From positions 1 through 11,017 of the forward strand of contig JAWXCH010000388.1 in assembly GCA_034440595.1 (NCBI GenBank): a stretch of 11,017 bases of DNA, written 5' to 3'. Positions 1-7,130 of the stretch are shown here, one piece after another. This stretch comes from JAWXCH01 sp034440595. GTDB taxonomy: Bacteria > Planctomycetota > Planctomycetia > Pirellulales > JALHPA01. The notes below the pieces were generated by a model. The model ran no database searches and was not told the DNA's origin. It was given only the letters and a program-made list of their open reading frames with translations. The position numbers and the translations under genes were made by a program. How positions within the stretch are numbered: the stretch's first letter is position 1; the number at the start of each line of letters is the position of its first letter.

Positions 1-1481
1 AGTCGGCACCAACGTTGTCGGGTGGTGAGGCGCAGCGCGTCAAACTGGCGGCGGAATTAGCGCGACCGGATACGGGACGGACGTTGTACTTGCTAGATGA
101 GCCGACGACCGGGCTGCACTTTGACGATATTTCAAAGCTGTTGGATGTTTTGAATCGTCTGGTTGACCTTGGCAATACGGTGGTTGTGATTGAGCACAAC
201 TTGGACGTCATCAAGACCGCCGATTGGATCATCGACATGGGGCCAGAGGCAGGCGAAGGTGGTGGTCAGGTGGTTATGGCTGGCACGCCTGAGCAAGTTG
301 TCGAGTACGCCGCGCGCTATACGGCGCAACCGGCTGGTCGCAATCAATCAAATGGCGACGGTGCAGCGCTGTTGCGTTCGTACACGGGGGAGGCCCTCGG
401 GCCGATTATGGCCGCCAGCCCGCATGCGGTGCGACAGGTGCATGACTTTGTCGCCGCCGAAGCCAAGCTGGAAACGGATGTGGATATTTCGGATGTCGGC
501 AAGAGTGTCAAAATGCCGTGGGAAATGGATGGTCGGCGTTGGCACACGGAAGAGCGAGTTGGCCGCAATGGAGAGCCGTGCAAGTGGGATGGTGAAATCC
601 TATCGCGCGTGGTCGACTTTATTCACGAGAAGGGGAGCTACAGCGATACGAACTGGAACGACCGCAGCGTTGTAGAAATCAGTGCCGAAAAGAAAAGCGA
701 AGGGTGGTTTTTCCACGCTATTACGGGTGAGCAGTGGCTGTTGAAGTTGAAATTCCGCTGTGCCAAATCCACCTTCAAGCGAGACGACCTATTATTGCGC
801 CTGAAGTTGCGGCCGTTGAATGAAATCCACGAGCTACCAGTCTATGGCAACGAGCCGCGCGTCAAATGCAAGAATCTGCGCGGGCCTTGGCAAGAGGTAC
901 AGCTACAGGTTCACAAACTGGAGGAGATCGATACGCCCGAGTTCTGGAAATTTGTCGAGCAGGCTGTCTCCGGTTTTCAGAAATTCTCTGAGCGTGTGCA
1001 GCAGCGCCCCGAGGACGTGATGCCGTGGAAAGTGCTCGGTCAAAAATGGCATTTTTCGCGGAAAGGTTTTCCACCTGGCAAAAAAGTTCTCTGGGAGACC
1101 GAAGTCCTTGAAGAATTGTGCGAGATGCTAGCCGCGGCTGCGCCTGGGGGACAATTCCTCTGGAATAATCAACAAGTGGTTAATCTGTTGGTGGCACCGC
1201 AACGCGAACCGTGGGCTGCGATTCATACCAAACGGACCGCCGCGATCGACCTGACTTTGGCCGGGCCAAAGGGGCACTTTGCATTAGGTCGAATCGCTGA
1301 GTTGGGTTCGGAACGCGATATCGATACGTCTCGCAATGATCTGGACGTAATCAAGTTAAAGTTTGTTTCGCAGTCAGACCTGCTGGCCGGAGATCTGATG
1401 CACTTTTTGCAAGAGCATGTGGCGACCATCAATCCAGAGAAAGACGGACGACGCGGTGCCAAGCCGGCACTGCGGGTATAG
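1..1481 (+). CDS. uvrA: UvrA, excinuclease ABC subunit A, C-terminal part with a long extra domain (5'-truncated)
   Basis: UvrA is the ATP-dependent DNA damage sensor of nucleotide excision repair; it loads UvrB on lesions in the cytoplasm. The reading frame is open from base 3 and enters in the second ABC ATPase domain. Counting residue 1 at the TTG at position 15, the ABC signature LSGGEAQR starts at residue 1, the Walker B segment LYLLDEP at 24-30, the D-loop follows, and the switch histidine is H61 in VVVIEHN. A GEGGG motif at 80-84 and SYTGEAL at 122-128 match the usual UvrA end. A normal UvrA would stop near residue 130, but this one continues for about 358 residues to the TAG at 1479-1481. 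The extra part contains two copies of one module (residues 167 to about 323, and 336 to about 473). UvrA identity is certain. The function of the extension is unknown; damage recognition or partner binding is only a guess. Confidence 0.97.
   Translation, partial: SAPTLSGGEAQRVKLAAELARPDTGRTLYLLDEPTTGLHFDDISKLLDVLNRLVDLGNTVVVIEHNLDVIKTADWIIDMGPEAGEGGGQVVMAGTPEQVVEYAARYTAQPAGRNQSNGDGAALLRSYTGEALGPIMAASPHAVRQVHDFVAAEAKLETDVDISDVGKSVKMPWEMDGRRWHTEERVGRNGEPCKWDGEILSRVVDFIHEKGSYSDTNWNDRSVVEISAEKKSEGWFFHAITGEQWLLKLKFRCAKSTFKRDDLLLRLKLRPLNEIHELPVYGNEPRVKCKNLRGPWQEVQLQVHKLEEIDTPEFWKFVEQAVSGFQKFSERVQQRPEDVMPWKVLGQKWHFSRKGFPPGKKVLWETEVLEELCEMLAAAAPGGQFLWNNQQVVNLLVAPQREPWAAIHTKRTAAIDLTLAGPKGHFALGRIAELGSERDIDTSRNDLDVIKLKFVSQSDLLAGDLMHFLQEHVATINPEKDGRRGAKPALRV
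513..1433 (+). repeat. Tandem duplicated protein module in the UvrA C-terminal extension
   Basis: Two copies of one domain lie in tandem, from about 513 to 983 and from about 1020 to 1433. The first 65 residues of each copy align without a gap, with 16 identities by my count. Both begin MPW, then have G at +6 and WH at +9/+10, G at +19, W at +24, E at +27, L at +29, WN at +47/+48, VV at +52/+53, E at +62 and W at +64. After that the copies diverge but keep an alternating strand pattern and a final amphipathic helix (EFWKFVEQAV against DLMHFLQEHV). I do not recognise the fold; it looks alpha/beta and is rich in Trp, Lys and Arg. Confidence 0.85.
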
Positions 1482-1653
1482 ACGAGTGTGAGATTACAGA
1501 AGTTAGCGCTTTGTGTGCCACTGGCTTTGCCAGTGCAAGTAACGGGTTGCTACGAATCACAATGTAAAAGTATGGTAAACCGCTAGACAGAAGCACTGGC
1601 GGAGCCAGTGGCACACGTTGAGAAGTGTGAAATCAATATAGCAATTCACGATT
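1482..1653. other. Intergenic spacer between uvrA and the CBM9-like gene
   Basis: The spacer is 172 bp and has no credible gene. Its main content is the inverted pair of palindromes described separately. No clear promoter or Shine-Dalgarno site is visible before the ATG at 1654. Confidence 0.7.
1513..1616. repeat. REP/BIME-like element: two nested palindromes in inverted orientation
   Basis: The left arm at 1513-1536 and the right arm at 1593-1616 are 24-bp inverted repeats of each other with only two mismatches. Each arm is itself a hairpin: CACTGGC-ttt-GCCAGTG at 1519-1535 and CACTGGC-gga-GCCAGTG at 1594-1610, with perfect 7-bp stems. The only differences between the arms fall in the 3-nt loop, so the stems are conserved while the loops drift. 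A 56-bp spacer separates the arms. This head-to-head layout is that of REP pairs (BIMEs). The position just after uvrA would also suit a transcription terminator or mRNA-stabilising structure, although no T-tract follows. From memory, closely similar GTGCCACTGGC palindromes are common in planctomycete genomes. Confidence 0.8.
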
Positions 1654-2304
1654 ATGGAAAACTCATTAATCAGCCCGAGCTTTCTCTTCCGGTTTTCTTT
1701 TCCCTGTAAGCATGTGGAAAAGGCCTGGCCGGTGGGGGAATCGCTAACCGAAGAACACCGCCTGGCCGAACTAGGTGGCCTGGATGGCGGTCCCTCCTAT
1801 GCCGATGTTCGCGCCGGATGGAACGAACACGGTCTGACGTTTTATGTGAAAGTCGACGGCAAGCGACAGCCACCTTGGTGCCGCGACAATCGCCTGGATG
1901 ACAGTGACGGGCTGCACGTCTGGATCGATACGCGCGACACACACAACATCCATCGCGCCGGGCGATTTTGCCATCACTTTGTGTTTCTGCCAACCGGCGG
2001 TGGCAGCCGACTCGATCAGCCAGTAGCCGATCAGATGCTGATCAACCGCGCGCGAGAGAATGCCAACCCGGTGCGGCCGAACATGCTCAAAGTTCGGGCC
2101 GTCAAGCGCGCGGATGGTTACGTACTAGACGCATTTGTGCCGGCGGCCGCACTGACCGGTTTCGACCCCCGCGAGTACCCAAGGCTCGGCTTTATGTACG
2201 CGGTGCTTGATCGCGAGCGCGGTGAACAGACGCTGGCCTATGGCCAGGCGTTTCCATATCAGGAAGATCCTAGCGTCTGGTGTACGCTCGAATTATCGCG
2301 GTGA
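1654..2304 (+). CDS. CBM9/DOMON-like beta-sandwich protein, cytoplasmic (216 aa)
   Basis: This protein resembles the carbohydrate-binding module family 9-like (DOMON-fold) domain: a single beta-sandwich occupying nearly the whole chain. Visible conserved stretches are DVRAGWNEHGL (51-61), a VDGKRQ turn, DDSDGLHVWIDTRDT (82-96), a His-rich RAGRFCHHF (101-109), GYVLDAFVPAAALTGFDP (155-172) and a closing EDPSVW (204-209). There is no signal peptide, membrane helix or attached catalytic domain, so it is probably cytoplasmic, which is unusual for a sugar-binding fold. An in-frame TAG at 1639-1641 limits the start to ATG 1654 or later. No clear ribosome binding site is visible. It converges with metG across a 21-bp gap. 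The ligand is unknown. Family call moderate; function not assigned. Confidence 0.75.
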   Translation: MENSLISPSFLFRFSFPCKHVEKAWPVGESLTEEHRLAELGGLDGGPSYADVRAGWNEHGLTFYVKVDGKRQPPWCRDNRLDDSDGLHVWIDTRDTHNIHRAGRFCHHFVFLPTGGGSRLDQPVADQMLINRARENANPVRPNMLKVRAVKRADGYVLDAFVPAAALTGFDPREYPRLGFMYAVLDRERGEQTLAYGQAFPYQEDPSVWCTLELSR

Positions 2305-2325
2305 GCATGTTCACGCGTCGTTCGG

Positions 2326-4431
2326 TCAATGCACGCGCATGCCCGGTTTGGCACCGCTATCCGGGCTGAGCAGAAAAATATCGGTTCCGCCAGCACCGGC
2401 TGCTGCCACCATCCCTTGGCTCAGACCGAACTTCATCTGCCGTGGTGCCAGGTTGGCTACACAGATCACTAGCCGTCCAACCAGATCGGCTGGTTTGTAA
2501 ACGCTCTTGATACCGGCAAAGACTTGCCGTGTTTCTTCGCCACCAAGGCTGAGGGTGAGCTTGAGCAATTTCTTTGCTTCCGCAACATCCTCGGCGGCGA
2601 CAATCCGCGCCACGCGCAAGTCGACTTTGACAAAGTCATCGATCGTACATTCGGCGGCCAGTGGCTCACCGGCCAGTGATTCGGGCCCGTCGTTCCAGGA
2701 TGAGCCGGCAGGAGTACTTGCAGCGGACTCGTTCGCCACGTTGGCCGATGGGGAGGGCGCACTGGTCTCTTTGCTTTCTTCAATCATCTTCTCAACTTGC
2801 TCCTTCGTAATGCGTGTCAGTAATGGTTTGAATACAGCCACGGGCGTACCGCTCAGTGGCTTGAGTGACTGGCTCCAGGTACGAATTGGATCATTCAGCA
2901 GCTCGCCGGTTTGCTCGGCTAGTCTCGGCAGCACCGGGGCCAGGTAAATCACAATCTGTCGAAACAGATTCAGCGTGACGCTGCAAATATCCTGCAGTTC
3001 GCCGCTTTTGGCGAGATCCTTTTTCAGCTTCCATGGCTCGCGGCTGTCGACGTACTGGTTGGCACGGTCGGCCAGCAGCATGATCTGCCGCATGGCGCGG
3101 TTGTAGTCGCAGGCCTCGTAGGCGGCGGCAATTTCTTCGCCGCTGCGCGCTGCCGATTCAAACAGCCCATCATCGGCGGGATATTTGGCGGACAGGCCCG
3201 TGTCTTGAACAAATCGCGCCGTACGACTGGCCAGATTGACGACCTTGCCGACCAGATCAGAATTCACCTTGGCAACAAATTCGTCCAAATTGAGGTCCAG
3301 ATCGTCGACGCGCGGCGTCAGCTTGCCAGCGTAGTAATAACGCAGGTAGGCTGGATCGAGGTGGTCCAGGTACTTGGCCGCGCGAATGAAGGTGCCGGTA
3401 CTCTTCGACATTTTCTGGCCATCGACGGTCAGAAATCCATGCACGTGGACTTTCTTGGGCAGGCTGTAGCCCGCGCTGCGCAGCATGCCGGGCCAGAACA
3501 ACGTATGGAAATACGTGATGTCCTTGCCAATGAAATGATGAATTTCGGCAGGGTCGTTGGGCCGAGTCTGCTCGCTGCGCCACCAGTCGTCGAATTTTTC
3601 TGGCTTGCCGGCGGCGGTCTGCCGCTCGCACCACTCAAGGGTTGACGCCATATAGCCGATCGGAGCATCGAACCAGACATACCAATAATTGCCCGGACTG
3701 TCTGGAATTTCAAAACCAAAATAGGGTGCCGGGCGCGAAACGTCCCAGTCGCGTAGTGGATCGCCTAGGAAGTTGCCTTTGAGGTAATTGGCGATCTCTG
3801 GCTGCAAATGCTCGCCGGATTGGGACCATTCGGTGAGAAACGGCCGCAGTTTTTCCAGTTGAATGAACAGATGCGGCGCGCGGCGAATTTCTGGACGAGC
3901 ACCGGATAGCGTGCTGTACGGATCGATCAGCTCGGTTGGACTATACGTCGCCGAACAGACGCTGCAACTATCGCCATACTGGTCGGCCGATTTGCAGTTT
4001 GGGCAGGTTCCCTTTACAAAGCGGTCGGCCAAGAATGTCCCGGCTTTCGGATCGAAGAGCTGAGATACTTCGCGCTCGACGATCAGATCTTGTTTGCGCA
4101 GCGATTTCCAAAAGTCGGCACATAGCTTACGGTTGGCATCACTGTGTGTGCTGCCGTAGTTATCGAACTGGATACCGAATCGCGAAAAATCATTCAGATG
4201 ATCTTCGCGCATGGCGGCGATCAGTGCTTCTTCCTTGCGCCCTTCCTGCTGCGCGCGGATCATGATGGCGGTGCCATGTGTGTCATCGGCGCAGAGGTAG
4301 ATGCAACGATTCTCGCGCAACTTTTGAAAGCGAACCCAAATGTCGGTTTGAAGGTATTCGACCAGGTGCCCTAGATGGATGTGACCATTGGCATAGGGGA
4401 GCGCGGAAGTAACGAGAATCCGTCGAGTCAT
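2326..4431 (-). CDS. metG: Methionyl-tRNA synthetase with C-terminal tRNA-binding domain
   Basis: MetG charges tRNA-Met with methionine in the cytoplasm, using ATP. The 701-residue protein has the class I signature HLGH at 19-22 and the KMSKS loop at 340-344. The zinc knuckle of the connective domain has Cys143, Cys146, Cys156 and Cys159, so one complete four-Cys site is present. The anticodon-binding helical domain spans about 380-545. A low-complexity Ser/Ala/Glu linker (about 550-590) leads to an OB-fold tRNA-binding domain (about 595-701, of the Trbp111/EMAP type, with VDLRVARI at 603-610 and FAGI at 638-641). In some bacteria this domain is separate or absent. The start ATG at 4431 fits the MTRRILVTSALPYANG N-terminus; upstream there is only a weak purine stretch. 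It is transcribed divergently from the thioredoxin-protease gene. Confidence 0.97.
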   Translation of the reverse strand: MTRRILVTSALPYANGHIHLGHLVEYLQTDIWVRFQKLRENRCIYLCADDTHGTAIMIRAQQEGRKEEALIAAMREDHLNDFSRFGIQFDNYGSTHSDANRKLCADFWKSLRKQDLIVEREVSQLFDPKAGTFLADRFVKGTCPNCKSADQYGDSCSVCSATYSPTELIDPYSTLSGARPEIRRAPHLFIQLEKLRPFLTEWSQSGEHLQPEIANYLKGNFLGDPLRDWDVSRPAPYFGFEIPDSPGNYWYVWFDAPIGYMASTLEWCERQTAAGKPEKFDDWWRSEQTRPNDPAEIHHFIGKDITYFHTLFWPGMLRSAGYSLPKKVHVHGFLTVDGQKMSKSTGTFIRAAKYLDHLDPAYLRYYYAGKLTPRVDDLDLNLDEFVAKVNSDLVGKVVNLASRTARFVQDTGLSAKYPADDGLFESAARSGEEIAAAYEACDYNRAMRQIMLLADRANQYVDSREPWKLKKDLAKSGELQDICSVTLNLFRQIVIYLAPVLPRLAEQTGELLNDPIRTWSQSLKPLSGTPVAVFKPLLTRITKEQVEKMIEESKETSAPSPSANVANESAASTPAGSSWNDGPESLAGEPLAAECTIDDFVKVDLRVARIVAAEDVAEAKKLLKLTLSLGGEETRQVFAGIKSVYKPADLVGRLVICVANLAPRQMKFGLSQGMVAAAGAGGTDIFLLSPDSGAKPGMRVH

Positions 4432-4514
4432 GGAGAAAGTAAATGCCTTCCTAGGAGAAACGTTCGGTGGACCTGCTGATTAACAACAGAGAGACTGGCT
4501 CCCTCCAATGGACT

Positions 4515-4547
4515 GTGACAATGCCGTTCAGGTTCAGGCAATGTCAC
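4515..4547. promoter_or_regulatory. 33-bp interrupted palindrome upstream of metG
   Basis: The arms GTGACAATGCC (4515-4525) and GGCAATGTCAC (4537-4547) are inverted repeats with 10 of 11 positions matching. The 11-bp spacer is itself two direct copies of GTTCA separated by one G. The site lies about 84-116 bp upstream of the metG start codon. It could be an operator for a dimeric regulator or a hairpin in the metG leader. No T-box or SAM-riboswitch signature was recognised around it. Confidence 0.45.
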
Positions 4548-4676
4548 CGCTAAAAATCAGCAGAACTGAGTATTCTATCGAACCGCCAGGAAATTCGGGA
4601 GGGCGGTCCACGCTAGCCCGCAGGCGAACGCATTGGCTGGGGAGCGAAATTCTGAATTTGCCGAAATACAGGCCGA

Positions 4677-4700
4677 TTTTGCGGGAAATAATTCGCAAAA
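4677..4700. repeat. AT-rich hairpin in the divergent spacer
   Basis: Perfect 7-bp arms TTTTGCG (4677-4683) and CGCAAAA (4694-4700) flank a 10-nt loop that can pair a little further (AA/TT). GGC at 4671-4673 and GCC at 4701-4703 could extend the stem past a 3-nt bulge. The site lies about 145-170 bp upstream of the thioredoxin-protease start. An operator or leader structure is possible; the role is unknown. Confidence 0.4.
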
Positions 4701-4778
4701 GCCTCACATTGGCATTGTATGAATTACAACCTCTCGGCAGAATACCGCCCCCACAAGGAACGTGGGCTCGCAGTGCGG

Positions 4779-4802
4779 GGCTCGGTGATGGACCATCGAG
4801 CC
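4779..4802 (+). repeat. Hairpin in the leader of the thioredoxin-protease gene
   Basis: GGCTC (4779-4783) pairs with GAGCC (4798-4802) and, after a 3-nt bulge, GATG (4787-4790) pairs with CATC (4794-4797) around a GAC loop. This gives about nine base pairs ending 42 bp before the start codon. The left strand overlaps the second copy of the GGGCTCG direct repeat, so alternative pairing of the right strand with the upstream copy is possible. Confidence 0.35.
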
Positions 4803-4829
4803 AACAACGTAGCGCGGCGTGAATAATCT

Positions 4830-4836
4830 GGGAGGG
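4830..4836 (+). promoter_or_regulatory. Shine-Dalgarno site of the thioredoxin-protease gene
   Basis: GGGAGGG ends 8 nt before ATG 4845 and is among the strongest ribosome binding sites in the window. It supports this start. GAGGG at 4832-4836 is mirrored by CCCTC at 4839-4843, so the site lies in a short palindrome, but the 2-nt gap is too small for a stable hairpin. Confidence 0.7.
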
Positions 4837-4844
4837 AACCCTCG

Positions 4845-6428
4845 ATGTACTTCTACCGGCGGATGGTAGGTCTTTGTGCTGTAGCAACCTGCATTGCTAC
4901 GTTATTCTGTTCAAATCTCAAAGCGGGTGAGCCGTTGCTCCTCGATTTTGGCACGACCTGGTGCGGTTATTGTCAGACAATGAACCCTGTGGTCGATCAG
5001 CTCATCACCGAGGGATATTCAATTCGGAAAATTGATGGCGACCAAGAGCCAGGCCTGGTGCGACAATACAATGTGCGGGTCTATCCGACATTTATCATGA
5101 CGATTGATGGCCAGGAAGTTGCCCGGTGTAACAAGGCGTCGAAAGCCGATCTGGCGCAGATGTTCCAGCAAGCTCGCATCGTCAATCAGCCGAAGGTGGT
5201 TCGCGGACAGTCGCCGGATACTCGCTCAGTGCGAGCAACCGAAGCGAATATCTCGTCAGACTGGAAGTCGGGCGAACCGTCTCAGAGAAATACCATCGCC
5301 GCGACACCTGTTTCGCACAACCGATCCATTCCCAATGCACGATCGAAAGAACAGTTGATTCAAAGCTCGGTGCGTCTGAAGATTCAGGAGAACAAGGGAA
5401 CCTCGACCGGTTCAGGTACGATTATCGATGCCCGCGAGGGGGAAGCATTGATCCTGACCTGTGGTCACGTCTTTCGTGAATACAAGCAAGGGGGCACGAT
5501 TCTGGTGGATCTGTTTGGACCAAACGCTCCACAACAGGTGCCGGCAACGCTGGTTAGTTTCGATCTCGACAGTGATGTGGGCCTGGTGCGGATTGCCGCC
5601 GACCACCAATTTGTAGTGGCACCGGTGGCATCCAAGAGTTTCCGCTACCAAATCGGTTCGTCAGTGACCAGTGTCGGCTGCGACCACGGTGCGGATGCAT
5701 CTGCTCGAATTGGAGAAGTTCTAACCATAAACCGATTTCAAGGTCCGCCGAATGTTCAGGTATCTGGCCAGCCCGTACAGGGGCGAAGTGGCGGCGGGTT
5801 ATTTGGCGAAGATGGAGCGGTAATCGGTGTTTGCAACGCGGCCGATCATCAAGAGGACCAAGGGCTGTTTGCGGCGATTGGTGCGATTCATAAGGAACTG
5901 GACCGTGCCCGGCTGACGTTTGTGTACGATTCACAGGTGCCGAGCAATTTGAACAACCGTGTGGCAGCAACGGACTTTGCTACTCCAGTCAGTAAGTCTG
6001 GCGAGAAGTTTCACAACGTGGCCGCCGACAGCAGCGAAGAGTCGCTCTCGACCGATGAGCAGCAGTTGCTAACCGAACTGCGCAATCTGCCACCGCAATC
6101 CGAAGTCATCTGCCTGGTTCGCTCGGTGGATAATCCTCAGGGGCAGAGCCACATCATGCAGCTCAACCGTCTGTCGCCGGCATTTTTGCAGAAGCTGGCC
6201 GAAACGAGGGCACGCAACGGCTCGCGTCAGCTTACGTCACTGGAGAATCGACCGACCTCGCAGGCGAACGGTTCAGGCAGTTTCGCGTTGGGTAATGTCA
6301 GCCATCCAGCAACCGACAGCCGCGCACGGAACCAACGCCCAAATAGTCCCTTCAGCCAGATGTCCGACACCAAGCCGACACGGTTGATTTCGCTGAATGA
6401 GCAAGAGCGCATCTGGCCGGTGCGGTAA
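4845..6428 (+). CDS. Secreted thioredoxin-like / trypsin-like serine protease fusion (527 aa)
   Basis: A signal peptide covers residues 1-27 (two Arg, a hydrophobic stretch about 8-22, likely cleavage after LKA), so the protein probably acts in the periplasm. Residues about 28-112 form a thioredoxin-like domain with the redox motif WCGYC (Cys40, Cys43) and the cis-proline region VYPTF (Pro81). A linker of about 55 residues follows. Residues about 172-360 form a trypsin/HtrA-like protease with a complete triad by motif: His208 in CGHVF, Asp244 in SDVGLVRI and Ser315 in GRSGGG. There is no PDZ domain; the last 165 residues are polar, mostly disordered-looking, with one helical segment near 402-462. 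Plausible roles are proteolysis of oxidised or misfolded envelope proteins, but the substrate is unknown. The strong ribosome binding site supports the start. The C-terminal tail is of no known family to me. Confidence 0.88.
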   Translation: MYFYRRMVGLCAVATCIATLFCSNLKAGEPLLLDFGTTWCGYCQTMNPVVDQLITEGYSIRKIDGDQEPGLVRQYNVRVYPTFIMTIDGQEVARCNKASKADLAQMFQQARIVNQPKVVRGQSPDTRSVRATEANISSDWKSGEPSQRNTIAATPVSHNRSIPNARSKEQLIQSSVRLKIQENKGTSTGSGTIIDAREGEALILTCGHVFREYKQGGTILVDLFGPNAPQQVPATLVSFDLDSDVGLVRIAADHQFVVAPVASKSFRYQIGSSVTSVGCDHGADASARIGEVLTINRFQGPPNVQVSGQPVQGRSGGGLFGEDGAVIGVCNAADHQEDQGLFAAIGAIHKELDRARLTFVYDSQVPSNLNNRVAATDFATPVSKSGEKFHNVAADSSEESLSTDEQQLLTELRNLPPQSEVICLVRSVDNPQGQSHIMQLNRLSPAFLQKLAETRARNGSRQLTSLENRPTSQANGSGSFALGNVSHPATDSRARNQRPNSPFSQMSDTKPTRLISLNEQERIWPVR

Positions 6429-6485
6429 ATTGCCCGGCTTGATCGCCGCTATGAAAACGGCACGCCGCGTGGTAATCTTTCGGCC

Positions 6486-7118
6486 ATGATTTTCTACATT
6501 ATCCGCCACGGCGAGAGTACCTACAACTCTGAAGGGCGCATTCAGGGTCAGACCGACATCCCGCTTTCCAGTTTAGGGATGCAGCAGGCCGAGGCAATTG
6601 CCGCTGCACTGGCCAAAGTGCCGATTGAGGCAATCTTTTGCAGCCCGTTGCAGCGTGCGTACCAGACGGCGACTCCGCTAGCACAGCGGCTTGGTCTGAC
6701 GCTACAGACCGACGACCGGCTGAAAGAGATCAATGCGGGAATCTTTCAGGGGCTGCCCTGGAGTGAGATCGAGGCAAAATACCCGAACGAGGCGGTCCCC
6801 TGGCGGAATCAGGTGGTGGACTTTGTGATTCCCAACGGTGAATCGCGCGGCGGGCTGATGGTGCGTGGGCTGGCAGCGTTTGAAGCGATCCGCGAAAAAC
6901 CGTATCGCACGGTGGCCGTTGTCGCCCACGGCGGCATACTGTCGGCGTCGTTCAAGGCGCTGCTAAAGGTCCCGGCTGAGACCAACCCGTTCAGTCTTTA
7001 TAACGGCTCGATCAGTCGTCTGGTCTGGGACCAACGGATTAAACTGATGACGCTCAATCAGGTCGAGCATCTCTGTGCAGCCGGCCTGGCACGGGACGAT
7101 GAGACGGGGAATTTATAG
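6486..7118 (+). CDS. Histidine phosphatase family protein (phosphoglycerate-mutase-like)
   Basis: This is a cytoplasmic member of the histidine phosphatase superfamily, which transfers phosphate through a catalytic histidine. The N-terminal motif IIRHGEST places the nucleophile at His8 with Arg7. Further pocket residues are Arg57 in SPLQRAYQTA, the acidic Glu82 in RLKEINAG, and the second histidine His148 in VVAHGG. At 210 residues it has the usual length for the small cofactor-dependent PGM/PhoE/CobC-type group. The substrate cannot be told from sequence: a broad phosphatase, an alpha-ribazole phosphatase or a phosphoglycerate mutase are all possible, and no cobalamin genes are nearby to favour CobC. 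The start ATG puts the RHGE motif at the expected position; no clear Shine-Dalgarno is present. It lies 57 bp after the protease gene, so cotranscription is possible. Confidence 0.92.
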   Translation: MIFYIIRHGESTYNSEGRIQGQTDIPLSSLGMQQAEAIAAALAKVPIEAIFCSPLQRAYQTATPLAQRLGLTLQTDDRLKEINAGIFQGLPWSEIEAKYPNEAVPWRNQVVDFVIPNGESRGGLMVRGLAAFEAIREKPYRTVAVVAHGGILSASFKALLKVPAETNPFSLYNGSISRLVWDQRIKLMTLNQVEHLCAAGLARDDETGNL

Positions 7119-7130
7119 CAGTGGCTACAT

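Larger units (their letters stand above)
4432..4844. other. Divergent intergenic region with several inverted repeats
   Basis: This 413-bp spacer must hold the promoters and leaders of metG (-) and the thioredoxin-protease gene (+). I see no credible gene in it: the open frames that cross it have no family character. It contains four inverted repeats: 4515-4547, 4582-4607 (ACCGCC/GGCGGT, 6-bp arms), 4677-4700 and 4779-4802. The heptamer GGGCTCG is repeated directly at 4764-4770 and 4778-4784. I could not place a convincing -35/-10 pair. Confidence 0.6.

Noticed and set aside
3205..3645. A 146-codon plus-strand frame inside metG
   Set aside because: It lies opposite the MetG catalytic core, which has intact motifs; the translation has no family character.
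4508..4822. A 104-codon plus-strand frame in the metG/protease spacer
   Set aside because: No ribosome site, no recognisable domain, and the region is full of inverted repeats, which fits regulatory DNA better.
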